Source: Ophiocordyceps camponoti-saundersi (nom. inval.) (taxonomy: Eukaryota > Ascomycota > Sordariomycetes > Hypocreales > Ophiocordycipitaceae). Taken from it: 26,670 nt of DNA. The notes under the pieces are model-generated. The model saw nothing but the letters and a program-made list of their open reading frames with translations, did no database searches and had not been told where the DNA came from. The translations under genes and the position numbers were made by a program. Below are positions 1 through 11,160 of the stretch, one piece after another (within the stretch, counting starts at the first letter, position 1; each line of letters starts with the position of its first letter). Location: positions 2,535 through 29,204 of the forward strand of contig PDHQ01000379.1 of the NCBI GenBank assembly GCA_003339415.1. Reading direction: 5' to 3'.

Positions 1-11
1 GGGGGGAGTGT

Positions 12-48
<37 letters not shown>
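1..48. repeat. Poly-G tract at window edge
   Basis: Apart from A at 7 and T at 9 and 11, all of the first 48 bases are G, with an unbroken run of 37 G at 12-48. Nothing upstream is visible. It could be a genuine homopolymer next to repeats (C runs also occur at 10.2 kb), but a sequencing or contig-end artefact is at least as likely. Confidence 0.9.
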
Positions 49-49
<1 letters not shown>

Positions 50-753
50 AGCCGATAAGATAACTATTCCTAAAACTAATAAGCTATTAGCGTAAGGGAT
101 ATTACTACCTAATAGCGGATTATTAATATAGTAAACTACTTATACCTTAGGAGTAAAAAGTATCTTTACTTTTTACCCTCCTCCCTCCTCCTCCTCTTAA
201 GTATTATCTCCCCCTTTTCTTCCCCCCTTCCTTAGCTTATTATAACTTATTATTTACTATCGAAGTAAAAAATATCCTTACCCTCTTAAAGCCCCTAAAG
301 ACCCTTATCGTAAACTAACCTTATTTTATTATAATTCGAAACCCTTAAAATATAACGCTTAAAAAGATAACTTATTAAAGTTTAAAAATCTTAAGGAAGA
401 TAGGGACTTTTAGTAAAATAAATATAACTAAATATACCCTCTTTTAGTTAGCCTCTTTACTTATATATCGAAACTTAATATAGGAGTTAGTAATAGTATA
501 GCTATTATTCGAAAAGCCTAATAATACCCTAATTAAAAAGGTATTATAGCGAAAATTACGGAATTCGATAAATTTAAAGTAATAGCCCCTCCTTAACCTT
601 ACCTCCGCCTAAGCTACCGCCTGAAGAATATATAATAAGGAAGATAACCGCTATTAGAGAAAGGAGGATAAGTTATTAAACTATATCGCCCGCCTTTTTA
701 CTATCTATTTTTACCGCGTAAAATATAAGTAAGCGGATTACTTACGCGGACTA
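49..753. other. Gene-free RIPed DNA
   Basis: AT-rich sequence with essentially no CpA or TpG. TAA and TAG are frequent in all frames and there is no plausible coding frame. One member of the dispersed 20-nt motif (GGATTATTAATATAGTAAAC) is at about 117. I recognise no gene or element. Confidence 0.8.
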
Positions 754-1020
754 GGATTATCCGCGTAGTAAATTATTAGCGTAGTAGATTTAGATTATTA
801 GCGTAGTAAACTATCTGCTTATATTTTAAAGTTTCGGATTATCTAAACTAAATTATTAGCATAGTAAATTACTACGCGGATTATTAGTATAATAAATAGC
901 TATATAGATTATTTATATAGTAAATTATTAATATAGTAAATTTAGATTATTAGCGTAATAAACTATTAGCGTAATAGTTAGCTTATTTAAATTAAATTAT
1001 TAGCGTAGTAAATTATCCGC
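754..1020. repeat. Cluster of degenerate 20-nt motif
   Basis: The motif GATTATTAGCGTAGTAAAC and close variants recurs at about 754, 773, 793, 856, 881, 904, 922, 943, 962 and 991. Most differences are C/T or G/A. At about 872 a piece occurs in inverted orientation (ACTACGC next to GGATTATTA). Further members are at about 117, 1078, 1202, 1306, 1471, 1903 and 2334, some seventeen in all. This could be a minisatellite or the subterminal repeats of a decayed DNA transposon; the sequence does not decide. Confidence 0.7.
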
Positions 1021-1090
1021 TTACTTTTCTCTTTTTTCTTTAGCTATTAAGGCTTCTACTAATATTTATAAATTATAGATTATTAGCGTA

Positions 1091-1318
1091 GTAAACTTCT
1101 AAGTAAAAGCTTTAGAAATCTAAGGATAGATTATAGCTAATAGAGGCTATAATATTAGTAAGGAAACGCCGAGGAAAACTTTATTACTAGCTATAGCTAG
1201 GGATTATTAGTATAGTAAACTTTTAAGAAGTAGAAATCCGAGGATAGATCGCGGCTAATAGAAGCTATAATACTAGTAAGGAAACGCCGAGGAAAACTTT
1301 ATTAGGATTATTAGTATA
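1091..1318. repeat. Tandem duplication, about 104-124 bp units
   Basis: Two adjacent units start with GTAAACTT at 1091 and 1215. They share the core AGTAAGGAAACGCCGAGGAA and end in ATTATTAGTA or a similar form of the 20-nt motif. The second unit is shorter by an internal deletion. Other differences are mainly transitions. No coding potential. Confidence 0.75.
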
Positions 1319-1325
1319 GTAAACT

Positions 1326-1617
1326 CCTAAGAAGTAAGGGTACTTTTTTAATACCTATTATATATCTAGTCTCTAAGAATAATAAATAGTTATATTATAT
1401 AGCTACGTAAGGACTAGGATATAGTTAAATCTAATATAATAGATAAAAACTTATACTAGCTATAGCTAAAGATTATTAGCGTAATAAACTCCTAAGAAGC
1501 GAGGGTACTTATATAATATTTATTATATATTTAGTTTTTAAGAATAATAAATAATTATACTATATAGCTACGTAAGGACCGGGATATAGTTAAATCTAAT
1601 ATAATAGATAAAAACCG
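1326..1617. repeat. Tandem duplication, 165-bp offset
   Basis: Units begin with CCTAAGAAG at 1326 and 1491. Both carry GGGTACTT, then AAGAATAATAAAT, TATATAGCTACGTAAGGAC and ATAGTTAAATCTAATATAAT in the same order. A copy of the 20-nt motif lies just before the second unit, so the duplication unit includes the motif. No gene seen. Confidence 0.75.
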
Positions 1618-1971
1618 ATATAATAGATAAAGATTTATTCTTCCTTTATAAAAAGCGTAAGGCTACCGCTATTTAAGAGTTTAAAATTATATATAAGATT
1701 AATAAAATTAAGGAAATACCTCGTTACTTATTAGGCTTAGATCGCTATCTTAAATAATAGCGTATATTATATACGCCTTTTTTATTCCTAAAGCTAGCGC
1801 TACCGCGCTTAATATTATATTTTTTAAAGTAGCGGCTAAGATAACGTAAGCTAAGTTCTCGCCTAATATTATTATACTAAAGATTAAACCTAAACTAAGG
1901 GATTATCCGCGTAATAAATTACTTACCTAGGTAGCGTTAAAAATAGGGAGTTTTTATTAGCTTACGCCCTT
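1618..1971. other. Gene-free RIPed DNA
   Basis: Continuation of the CpA/TpG-free sequence. One member of the 20-nt motif lies at about 1903. I see no other structure. Confidence 0.7.
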
Positions 1972-2215
1972 AAGGGATTTAAACCCTTTTAGTATTATAG
2001 CTTCTAATATTATTACTTTTAATATTATAGCTTTTAATATCGTAGCCTCTTATTATAACGCGTTAGTTTCTATAACCTTATTATAGCTATTACTTTTAGC
2101 TATTATTATAAATACTTACTTAGTAGCTATAGCTAACTTTATAGGGGATTTAAACCCTTTTAGTAATAAGGGATTTAAACCCCTTTAGTTATAAGGGATT
2201 TAAACCCTTTTAGTA
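1972..2215. repeat. GGGATTTAAACCC repeat cluster
   Basis: The near-palindromic AAGGGATTTAAACCCTTTTA occurs four times, at about 1972, 2143, 2168 and 2193. The last three form a tandem run with a period of about 25-27 bp. Between the first and the others (1985-2100) lies a looser repeat of TTTTAATATTATAGC. Each GGGATTTAAACCC could form a short hairpin. Function unknown. Confidence 0.75.
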
Positions 2216-3444
2216 TTATTACTTTTAGTATTATTACTATAAATAGTATATTTATCGCTATTAAGATAAATAGGCAAAGAGCTACTAAATATATAATATA
2301 CTAAAAAATATAGCTATTACTAGCGATAGCTAAGGATTATTAGCGTAGTAAACTGCTAGATAAATAGCTACCGAATATCTAATACTTATAGCTAGCTTAT
2401 AGTTATATTAATTAAGGTTTCTAGCAGCCGATAATAAATTAAAAGCTAAACTATAAACTTATATACGATATCTTATAAAAGGTACCTTAAAAGCTTAGTT
2501 AACGCTTAGCTTTTTTAGAAAAGTAATAAAGAATATAATATAAGAGGCTAAGAATAGTACTTCTAATAATAAAGCTATAAATAATACCTAACTACTTTAT
2601 AAACTAGCTAAAAGATAAAAGCGTATACCTAGATATAAGTAGCGGCATAGAGGCTTAAGGGGTAAAAGGTATAACAGCGTAAAAAGCGTAAGGGGTAAAA
2701 GGTATAAGTAGCCGGGTAAGGGCGAGTATAATTAAATATATTTATCGCTAAAAGTAATAATTAAGTAAATCTAAAAAAAAAACCTGCTAATTAGACGAGT
2801 AAAATACTAGCTAGCTTAGCTAATTAGCGCTTTATATTTCTATAAAACTAATATAATTTATAAAGTTAGTATTTAAATTATAAGAATAGTATATATTATA
2901 ATATTATATTTAAGCGTTAGACTACCTATACGAGTAATTATAGCGTGCTTTATAAATCCTATTATTATTATATAATTTATATTCGTAATAATATTATAAA
3001 AAAAAATCTTTATTAAAATATAAATATATATCTAACTAGCACTTATATAAAGGTAATAATAACTACTAGTTTTATAGCCCCTTATAGCTTCCTAGTAAAG
3101 TATATATAAGTAGTAAAATATACTAATTAACGGCTTTATAGGATAAATTAACGTTACCTTAATTATTAATATAAAGTTTTAGAGTAACGCCTTTTTAATT
3201 ACTTAATTACGGATTATATTTAATTATATTATTAGATAAATATAACCCCTTACTTATTAGCTTTCGGAAATATACGTATTTTTTCCTATTTTCTTATTAC
3301 TTCCTTTATATTTAATAATATTATTAAGGTTAGAGTTAATATTAATATCTTCGTATCTCTTAAGCAAGATAGTTAGTCCTAATCCGGCGAATAGTATTAG
3401 ATTTTTATTATAACTACTTACCTTTTTAGGTAAAAAAAGGGCAC
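2216..3444. other. Gene-free RIPed DNA
   Basis: AT-rich, CpA/TpG-depleted, stop-dense in all frames. It includes one motif copy near 2334 and a pair of AAAGCGTAAGGGGTAAAAGG-type repeats near 2660-2705. I recognise no gene, RNA or transposon domain. Confidence 0.7.
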
Positions 3445-3740
3445 TTTAGCGGGGAAAGAAGGATACCCTAAGTAAGCGTAATAAATACTTAAAGGGCGTA
3501 ACTTCTTAAGTAACTATAGTTTTTAACTAATATAGGGGGGGGTCTCTAGCTTTAAAAGGAAGAGCTAGATAGTAATTCTTTATCGGGAAAATAATAAGGA
3601 GTTAGTTTTCTATATAAAAATAGGAGAGGAAAGAATAAAAAAGATAAAAATTATTTAATTAAATACTAAAAACTTTAAAATAAGTATTTAAATTAGTAAT
3701 TTATAGTTTAAAAGTATAAAATTTAAAATAAAAAGTTAGT
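3445..3740 (+). repeat. Dispersed repeat family A, copy 1 (truncated)
   Basis: It begins TTTAGCGGGGAAAGAAGGAT and continues with a TACC(C/T)TAAGTAAGCGTA block, TAACTTCTTAAGTAAC, AATAATAAGGAGTTAGTTTTC and ACTAAAAACTTTAAAATAAG. The same order occurs in the copies at 5652 and 10617. Homology becomes unclear after about 3740, so this copy is shorter or diverged at its 3' side. The + strand assignment is arbitrary: all copies share one orientation. It could be a solo LTR or a non-autonomous element. Confidence 0.8.
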
Positions 3741-5651
3741 AAGTATCTTTTTAGCTTCTTTATTAATAGAAAAGATAGCTCGATATCTTTTTATAAGGAA
3801 TTCTTATAACTATAATAGCTTTTAATAATACTTGCGAGTTTAAAAGCGAGGCGATTAAGGCCTTAAATAAGAAAATAGCCTCGTTTTACCTTATTCGCCC
3901 CCGTATAATTTATAAGAGAATAGCCTTATAAAGAGGGCTAGCAGGACTTTATTAATAATAGTAAAAGCTAATTACCTATATATAAAGCCTCCCGTAATCT
4001 TATAGCTATAATATATTAACTTATTTTTAGAAGCTAGTTAATACCCTTAGTCCCTATCTTACGTTACCCCCTAATATTCCCTCTAGCTAATTACTTACCC
4101 TTAAGTTTAGTTATTAAACTATAATAGTTTACCCCTCTTATATCCCTTTTTTTAGTTTATATATTTACCCTCCTTCTCCTCCTTACTATTTAGTAATAAT
4201 ATAATAAGGGAAAATAAGTATCTTAAAGGAGTAAAATTACTATACTTAATTTTACCTAAGTATAACTATTTATCTAGAAAAGATTAGGGATAGGGGCCGA
4301 GGTTATATAATTTCTCCCTTTATCTATACCTTTATTATAAGGCGTTATACCTCTTAACTAGCTACCTTATACTATTAAGCATAGCTATTATAAATTTATA
4401 ATAAACTATTTTATTATTTACTACTTAACTTTACTATATATAAGCTTTATTACGCTTTTTCTCTCTTTTTAAGTTTTTAGCTTTCCTTATCTTATCGTAT
4501 CTTATCGAATCTTATCGCGTCTTACTATAATATATAAACGCTTTAAATATCTATAATTAATATCGATATTATTATTTTCCTAATTCCTTTAGCGATTTAT
4601 AGCTATATAATAACCTTACCTCTTTTAAAGAAACGGAAATAAACGCCTTTCTTCTCTCTTTTTTTTATTAGTATTTCTTTACTATTTTTATTACCACGCC
4701 TCTAATCTACTCTACTATCTTTCTATTTATATATTTAAGTAAGATATAATATATTCACCTCCTTATTTCTTCGGATATAAAACCCCCTCCTTCCTTACTA
4801 CCCCTTACTTTTTTATATATCTCTATCTAAGCTTAAGCTAATACTTTACCTTACTCTTTTATTTAGTATATATTAATATACGCTACCGCTATCCTTACCT
4901 TTATTATATTTTCTAAGTAATCTATTCCCGAACTCTTTATAATTATTATCTTTTTTTTTTATTAACTTAAAAAATAATAGGAGATATATTTTATAAAGAT
5001 TCGTAATAACTAAGCTTACTTTGCCCGCTTTCTATAATAAGCTAATAGGTCCGTTAACTTAACTTTTAATATATTTTACCTTATTATATAATATACCCCT
5101 ACTTAGCTTACTATTATAAAGAAAGCTATTATAATAACTAGCTTTTAGGTTATAATACTTACTTATTATATAAATTATATAAAATATTAACCTTACTTTA
5201 AAAAAAAAGAAAATCTATAATTAAAACTAATTAGATATAATAAAATAAAGTTCTAAAATACTTAGGACGCTATTTAGGCCGCTTACTATAATTGCCTCCC
5301 TTACTCTCTAAACTATTTTCTGCTTTTTACTTTCTAAACTACGATAAATCCCTCCGATAATATTAACTCCCCTTAATTTACTCCCTACTAATAAGAATTT
5401 ATAGCTAGCTTTAATATTAGCCTTATTTACTATAACTCGGAGATTAGGGAGGTTTAAGATATATCTATAAAGTTTAGCACTTATATTAATATTATAATTA
5501 TATTAAATATAAAACTATTTTAGAATTTACGAAAAGGCCTCTCTTAATACTTACTCTAAATCCCTTATATTTATAGAAGCTTAGCTTATACCTTACTTTA
5601 TAATATAACTTAAGTATTTCGCTTTCCTTTAAGCTTAGATATATTACTTAC
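3741..5651. other. Gene-free RIPed DNA
   Basis: No recognisable frame or domain on either strand. The sequence is CpA/TpG-free apart from a few GCA/TGC sites and isolated exceptions (for example TTCACC near 4753). It is probably decayed transposon sequence, but I could not name the family. Confidence 0.65.
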
Positions 5652-6195
5652 TTTAGCGGGGAGAGAAAGATACCTTAAGTAAGCGTAGTAAATATATATA
5701 AGATATATCTTCCTAAGTTACCGTAGTTACTAGCTATTATAAAAGGGTAAGGGGGCTTTATTTTAGGTATATAGCTAGATAATAATTCTCTATAAGTAAG
5801 GTTACTTAAGGTTAATTTTCTATACGAAAATAAGAGGAAAAAGAAAAGAAGGGTAAAGAACTATTTAATTAGATATTAAAAGCTTTAAAATAAATCTTTA
5901 AATCCTTAATTTATTATATAAAATTATAAGGTATAAGATAAAACTATAATTTCCTTTAGTATCGTTTTTACTATAAGTCCCCTTTAAGACTTAACTTACG
6001 ATATATAACTTTTAAATAGCTAAGAAGATAAGGTTAAGAGCTAATTCTAGCTTAATTCTTTCCTTTTTATAAGGAAACTAAACTATACTATATATTAAGT
6101 TATAACTACTCCCTTATTTTAAAAGCTATTTATTATTTTAATACTTAGAAGCTTTAAGGAGAAAAAAAGTATTCGGGGACTATTTAACTAAACCT
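5652..6195 (+). repeat. Dispersed repeat family A, copy 2
   Basis: This copy aligns with 10617-11160 over about 545 bp: the TTTAGCGGGG start, TACCTTAAGTAAGCGTA, CTATTTAATTA, the TTTTTACTATAAGT segment, TTAAGACTTAACTTACGATA, AATTCTTTCCTTTTTATAAG and a shared end near TTTAACTAAACCTT. The best match is to copy 3, about 5 kb downstream in the same orientation. That makes the two candidates for the LTRs of one decayed element. No target duplication or internal domain confirms it. Confidence 0.8.
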
Positions 6196-9100
6196 TAAAT
6201 AAGCTTCTACTTACTTTTTATACTAGCTTCTCGTTTATTTTCTTTCGGCCTATTTATTACCGCTACTAAAGTCTCTTTATAGCTTCCTCTTCTAAACTTA
6301 TCCCTCCTATCCCTTATCTTTCTATCTCTTAAAATATTAACTATAAATAATATATATTCTTATATATATTTCTTAAAATATATCTTTTTATCTTTTAAGT
6401 TAAAAAAAAAAATAACTATTAGAACTTAAGCCTCTTTTTTAGATTAGTAGAATTATTATTATTATCTCGATTTCTTACCGCTACTCGCTTCTATATTACT
6501 AAATATATAATCTTTTTATATATTATATACGCTATTAAGTTATATCCCTTATACCTAAAGCCGAACGCCTTAAGTAATCTCTTATAAAAGATATACTTTA
6601 CTTTACCCTTTATTTATACTATCCTAATAAAGCGTACCTTTACCTAATTATTATATTCGCAAGCTAGTATTCGTCCCTCTTAGATATTAGCGATATAAAC
6701 CTATAATTAATTAGCTTTTCTCTTAGGAACTTATAAGTATTTTACTATTTCTCTTACTAGCTACTATTTACGATATTAAACTCCTAATATTTTCTAGCTA
6801 GCTATCCGTATTAGTTATTTTATCTTATTCTATATGCCCGCTACTTATTACTTCCTTCTAATAACTTATTTCGCCTTGCTATAATTACGGTGCCTTATAT
6901 TATCGTAGAGTCCCCTTTCTCCTCCTCGCTATATTCCTCTCCCCTTCCTCGCCTAACCCCTCTGCTATTACCGCCGCTACCGCTTTTATACTCCGCGCCT
7001 CGTTATCTTCTCCCTCTCCCCCTTTTACTATATTTAGCGTTACTACTAGTTACCTTTATATATCCCCTATAATACTATATTTCGCTAGCACCTATAGCCG
7101 CTATATCTTAATATTCGAAAAATACCTATATTCGTATTACTACTAACTATTTAAGAACGCTTTACTATATATAAAATAAAACTTAGTATAGTATAAGTAG
7201 CTACTTATTATTAGTAAAAAATATATATATATAAAAGGTATAAATTATATTATAAAATTTATATTATATAGTTATATCCCTTAATATATAATATTAGTCT
7301 CTTATATACTAACCCTAGGTAAAATTAATACTCGCTATATATTATTAATAGTATTTACCTTACTAGCCCCTTATCTACTAAACTAACCTCTAATTATATA
7401 ATTTCTATTTAAGCTAAGGCTTTCCTTTATATTCTTTCCGCCTCCTTTAGTAGCTTACTAAATATAGTAAGTCTTTTTATATCCGTCGCGTCTAGGTTAC
7501 CGAATAGTTCCCTATTATAGTACCGTAAAGGGAAAACCGCCTTATTAGTAACCTCGCGCGTAGCTGCCCGTAAACTTACTATTATATACTCCGGGTATTA
7601 GAAATATACCCCTCCTAGATATTTTATCGCGTACGCGCTTTCTATATTATATAAATAGTATACGTACTTTTATTATTAGAAACTTTATTTACCGCGTATC
7701 TTTTATATACGTAGCTTACTAACTTTAATATCGCCGAAACTAACTTATCTAAATCGCCGGATATTACTTTATTTTATAAAAGTAATATCTATATAAATAT
7801 AGATAGCGAAAACCCTTCTATTTATTATAAGTATTTTAGCTAATAGTAGGATATACTTTTATATATATAATAAGTAATATAAGGGAAAAAAAAATTATAT
7901 AATAATTAACTTATAAATTTTATATATATTAATCTTAATTATATAAACTATAATAAGCTTTTCCTTATTTTTAAATTTATCCTTATTATTAATCCCCCCT
8001 ATTTACTATTATATAAGGTAATATTCTCCCCGTTATAATCTTACTTTATAAAACTAGTACCTTTTTACGCCCCTCGCCTCCTTAACTTATAAACTTAACC
8101 GATACTAGTAATATAATATATTAATATTATCCTATTCCTTACTTAACGCGTCTTATATCTTATATACTATTTTAAGCTAAGTAACGAAGCCTTACTTTTT
8201 TAAACTAGTATAGTTTTAACGCCTTACTTTTATATAATTATTATTTATAAGTTCTTAATACCGCTTTTAAGATAAACCTTACTAATATTATAGCCGATAA
8301 AAGTTTTACTTATACTATTACCCTAAACGCCTATATTATAGTTAACGCTAAGCTAGATACCTTTTATTATAATTAGTAGCTTATATACGGTATAGCTTAG
8401 CTATCTATAAATAATATTATAAGATAGAACTAATAAATATTACGTACTTATAATAAAAAGCCTCTATTTCCTTATAATATATTACTATTTATATTGCTAG
8501 AATTTCGATACTTATAGCTACTTAAATTAGTTAACGATATAGGATATAGCTATACGGTTCGATTTTTCGTTAAACGCGATATATAAGAATCTAATAGCTT
8601 TAAGGTATATTCTACGTTTTTAAGTTTAGTAAAGTATCCCGGTAATATCCCTAATACCGCTTTATTATTTATTAGAGACTTATATACCTCGAAAATAATA
8701 CCGCTACCTTACTTACCTCCCCGCCCCGGCTAGCGTCTTTACCCGCTAAATAGTATTAATATAAATAATAATAAAGTATATATTATCTTTTTAGATAAGC
8801 TTAACCTCTTAGCGTTTAAGTTAGATAAAGATATACGGTATAAGTTAGCTAATAATAAGACCCTAGATATTACCTTACCTTATTATTATATAATAATAAA
8901 TTATAGAGATAGTCCCCTTAAAGCTATTAGCTATACCTTATAGCCTTATAATAAGCCCCTTATATACTGCTACTTCTTAAGTATATATCTTAGTATATTT
9001 AAAATAAAGTAACTATTAGTAATATTATTTTTACTAGCGTTCGTATAAGCCGCGGAGGATAATAGTTTACTATCTAGGGTTACCGCGACTAACTCCTCGC

Positions 9101-10092
9101 GGCCCTTTAAAAGCGCGTTATTAAAGTGCGAAAACTTAATACGCGCTATATAAGCTCTTCTCGCTAGCGAACTAAATAAAGCTAATACGCTATAATAATA
9201 TTTTTCTTAGTAATATAATATAATATTAATTAATAGAAGCTATAAAATAGCTACGGGTAGTAAGGAAAGCTTATATATCTTTTTACGTTTTTTTAATATT
9301 AACCCGCGCCCTCCTTATTTTTACGATAGTTAAGTATATTTTCCCTTTTTATAAGCTAATATTTTTTATTTTTTTTTAAAAAAAAATAGAAAAAAAAATT
9401 ATTTTATAGGAAACCTATACTCTTAATAAATAATATATATTAAACGCTAATAGTAACTATAATATATTATATATTTTAACGTTCCCGCTACTATTTATAT
9501 AGTTTTTTATAACTAAAGCTATTTAAGCTATCCCTTATAGTTAGGTAAGAAACCTTTTATTTTCGCTACGCCGCTTAAAGTAAAGCTAACTTTACTATTA
9601 TTTTAAACTATTACCTACCCTTTATCTTCTATTTATTTATACGCTTACCCTTAAAAGAAACCGATATCCCTAAGCGTATATATAAAAAGGTAGTAAAAAC
9701 TTTTTTAAGCGTAATATATTTCTCTCTCTTCTTACTACCTATCTTAAACTTATAACGAAGTTTTTTATATTATTAATTTACTTTATATATTAGTATATAC
9801 CTTAAGTATAATAAAGTATATAGTTTATAAAATATTTATCTTTCCTAAGCTAGCTATTACTTATTTACTTAACGCGATACTATTCTCCTCTTAACTCCGT
9901 CTAAGTATATCTTCGAACCTATAATAACTTTAATAACTATCTATATTAATATTTAGTCTTTTTTTAAGATAAACTACCTTACCTTTTATTTTACTATTAT
10001 CGTTAGAATATACGCCTTCTTACCGTTATCTAACTTTATTTTAACTATAACTCCTTACTTTATAATATTACTAGTTAACTAAGTTTTTAAAC
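6196..10092. other. Gene-free RIPed DNA between two family A copies
   Basis: About 3.9 kb with no convincing frame. A 60-codon run near 6890 starts from GTG and is low-complexity Leu/Pro/Ser. On the minus strand, parts of 6.4-6.9 kb and 8.1-8.7 kb read for a while if every TAA/TAG is taken as a former Gln or Trp codon. I recognised no RT, integrase or transposase motif there. If copies 2 and 3 are LTRs this would be the internal region, but that is inference only. Confidence 0.55.
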
Positions 10093-10114
10093 TATATATA
10101 TATATATATATATA
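10093..10114. repeat. (TA)11 microsatellite
   Basis: Uninterrupted TA repeat of 22 bp. In DNA where CpA has gone to TpA, such tracts may derive from (CA)n/(TG)n or from native (TA)n. Confidence 0.95.
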
Positions 10115-10198
10115 CTTTATATAGTAAGTTATACCCCGCTACTTTATTTTAATATTATTATATTATAACTTATATCTTATTTTTTTTCCTACCTCCTT

Positions 10199-10299
10199 AA
10201 AAAAAAAAAAACTACCCTCCCCCCCCCCCCCCCCCCCCCCTCCTCTCTCTCTCTCTCTCTCTCTCAAAAAAAAAAAAACTCCCCCCCCCCCCCCCCCCC
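10199..10299. repeat. A13 / C22 / (CT)n / A13 / C19 low-complexity block
   Basis: In order: A run 10199-10211, C run 10219-10240, CT repeat 10241-10265, A run 10266-10278, C run 10281-10299. The A-then-C order occurs twice around the CT tract. Such runs are prone to slippage and misassembly, and the C runs could form i-motif or G4-like structures on the other strand. Confidence 0.95.
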
Positions 10300-10354
10300 G
10301 CGTGCTATATCTATCTCTCGCGCGCTTTATTACCCTACCCCCTATCTTATTACT

Positions 10355-10605
10355 TTTAACTATTTAATTAAAGCTTTAAAATCTTAATTTACTTATTAAA
10401 AGAGTAATTTATTATATAATAATCTAAGTTTTAAGGCAAAGTTATAATTTCGTTAACTTAAGTTTTGCTAGAAGTCCTCTCTAAGATTAAATTTACGATA
10501 TATAACTTTTTAAGATAGCTATTAATATAAGCTTAAGGGCTAAATATTACTTACCTTATTCCTTCCTTTATTAAGGAAGACTATATTATATTATATTCTC
10601 TAATA
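10355..10605 (+). repeat. Dispersed repeat family A, partial copy
   Basis: It corresponds to the 3' half of copies 2 and 3: CTATTTAATTAAAGCTTTAA, then AAGTTATAATTTCGTT, the AAATTTACGATATATAACTT segment and CCTTCCTTTATTAAGGAAGA. The 5' 200 bp is missing. It ends just before copy 3 starts at 10617, so the two lie head to tail. Confidence 0.7.
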
Positions 10606-10616
10606 GTATCTACTAT

Positions 10617-11160
10617 TTTAGCAGGGGAAGAAGGATACCTTAAGTAAGCGTAATAAATACTTAAAAGGCGTAACTTCTTAGGTAACTAAAGTTTTTAACT
10701 AATATAATAAGGGATCTCTAGCTCTAAGGGGGAAAGCCGGATAATAATTCTTTATAGGGGAAAATAATAAGGAGTTAGTTTTCTATATAAAAATAAAAAA
10801 AAAAGAGAAAAGAAAATAAAAACTATTTAATTAAGTGCTAAAAACTTTAAAATAAGTATTTAAATTAGTAATTTATAATATAAAAGTATAGAGTTTAAAA
10901 TAAAGTTATAGTTCCGTTTAGTAAAGTTTTTACTATAAGTTTTTTTTAAGACTTAACTTATAATATATAACTTTTATAATAGCTTATAAAGATAAGGTTA
11001 GGGCTAATTACTTACTTAATTTCTTCCTTTTTCGAGGGAAACTAATTTAAGCTATATACTTAGTAATAACCTTAGTTTTATATTATTTACCTTTTATATC
11101 CTAATCCTTAAATACCCTTAGGAAAAGAATAAGGTTTAGAAACTTTTTAACTAAACTTTA
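10617..11160 (+). repeat. Dispersed repeat family A, copy 3
   Basis: It starts TTTAGCAGGGGAAGAAGGAT and follows copy 1 very closely for 300 bp, then copy 2 to the TTTTTAACTAAACTTTATTA end. Differences are mostly transitions plus small indels. Length is about 540 bp, which suits an LTR or a short non-autonomous element. No coding sequence. Confidence 0.8.

Noticed and set aside
6890..7072. 60-codon + strand open frame
   Set aside because: Starts from GTG, is low-complexity Leu/Pro/Ser/Tyr, lies in pyrimidine-rich RIPed DNA, and has no context or homologous feel. In a fungus this start would not be expected.
6400..8700. Possible decayed coding frames on the minus strand
   Set aside because: They read for a while only if every TAA/TAG is taken as Gln or Trp. 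No domain motif could be recognised, and this allowance makes many random frames look open in RIPed DNA.
10199..10299. Telomere or CRISPR-like array
   Set aside because: The C runs and the poly-G at position 1 are homopolymers with no TTAGGG-type unit, and there are no regularly spaced repeats with unique spacers.
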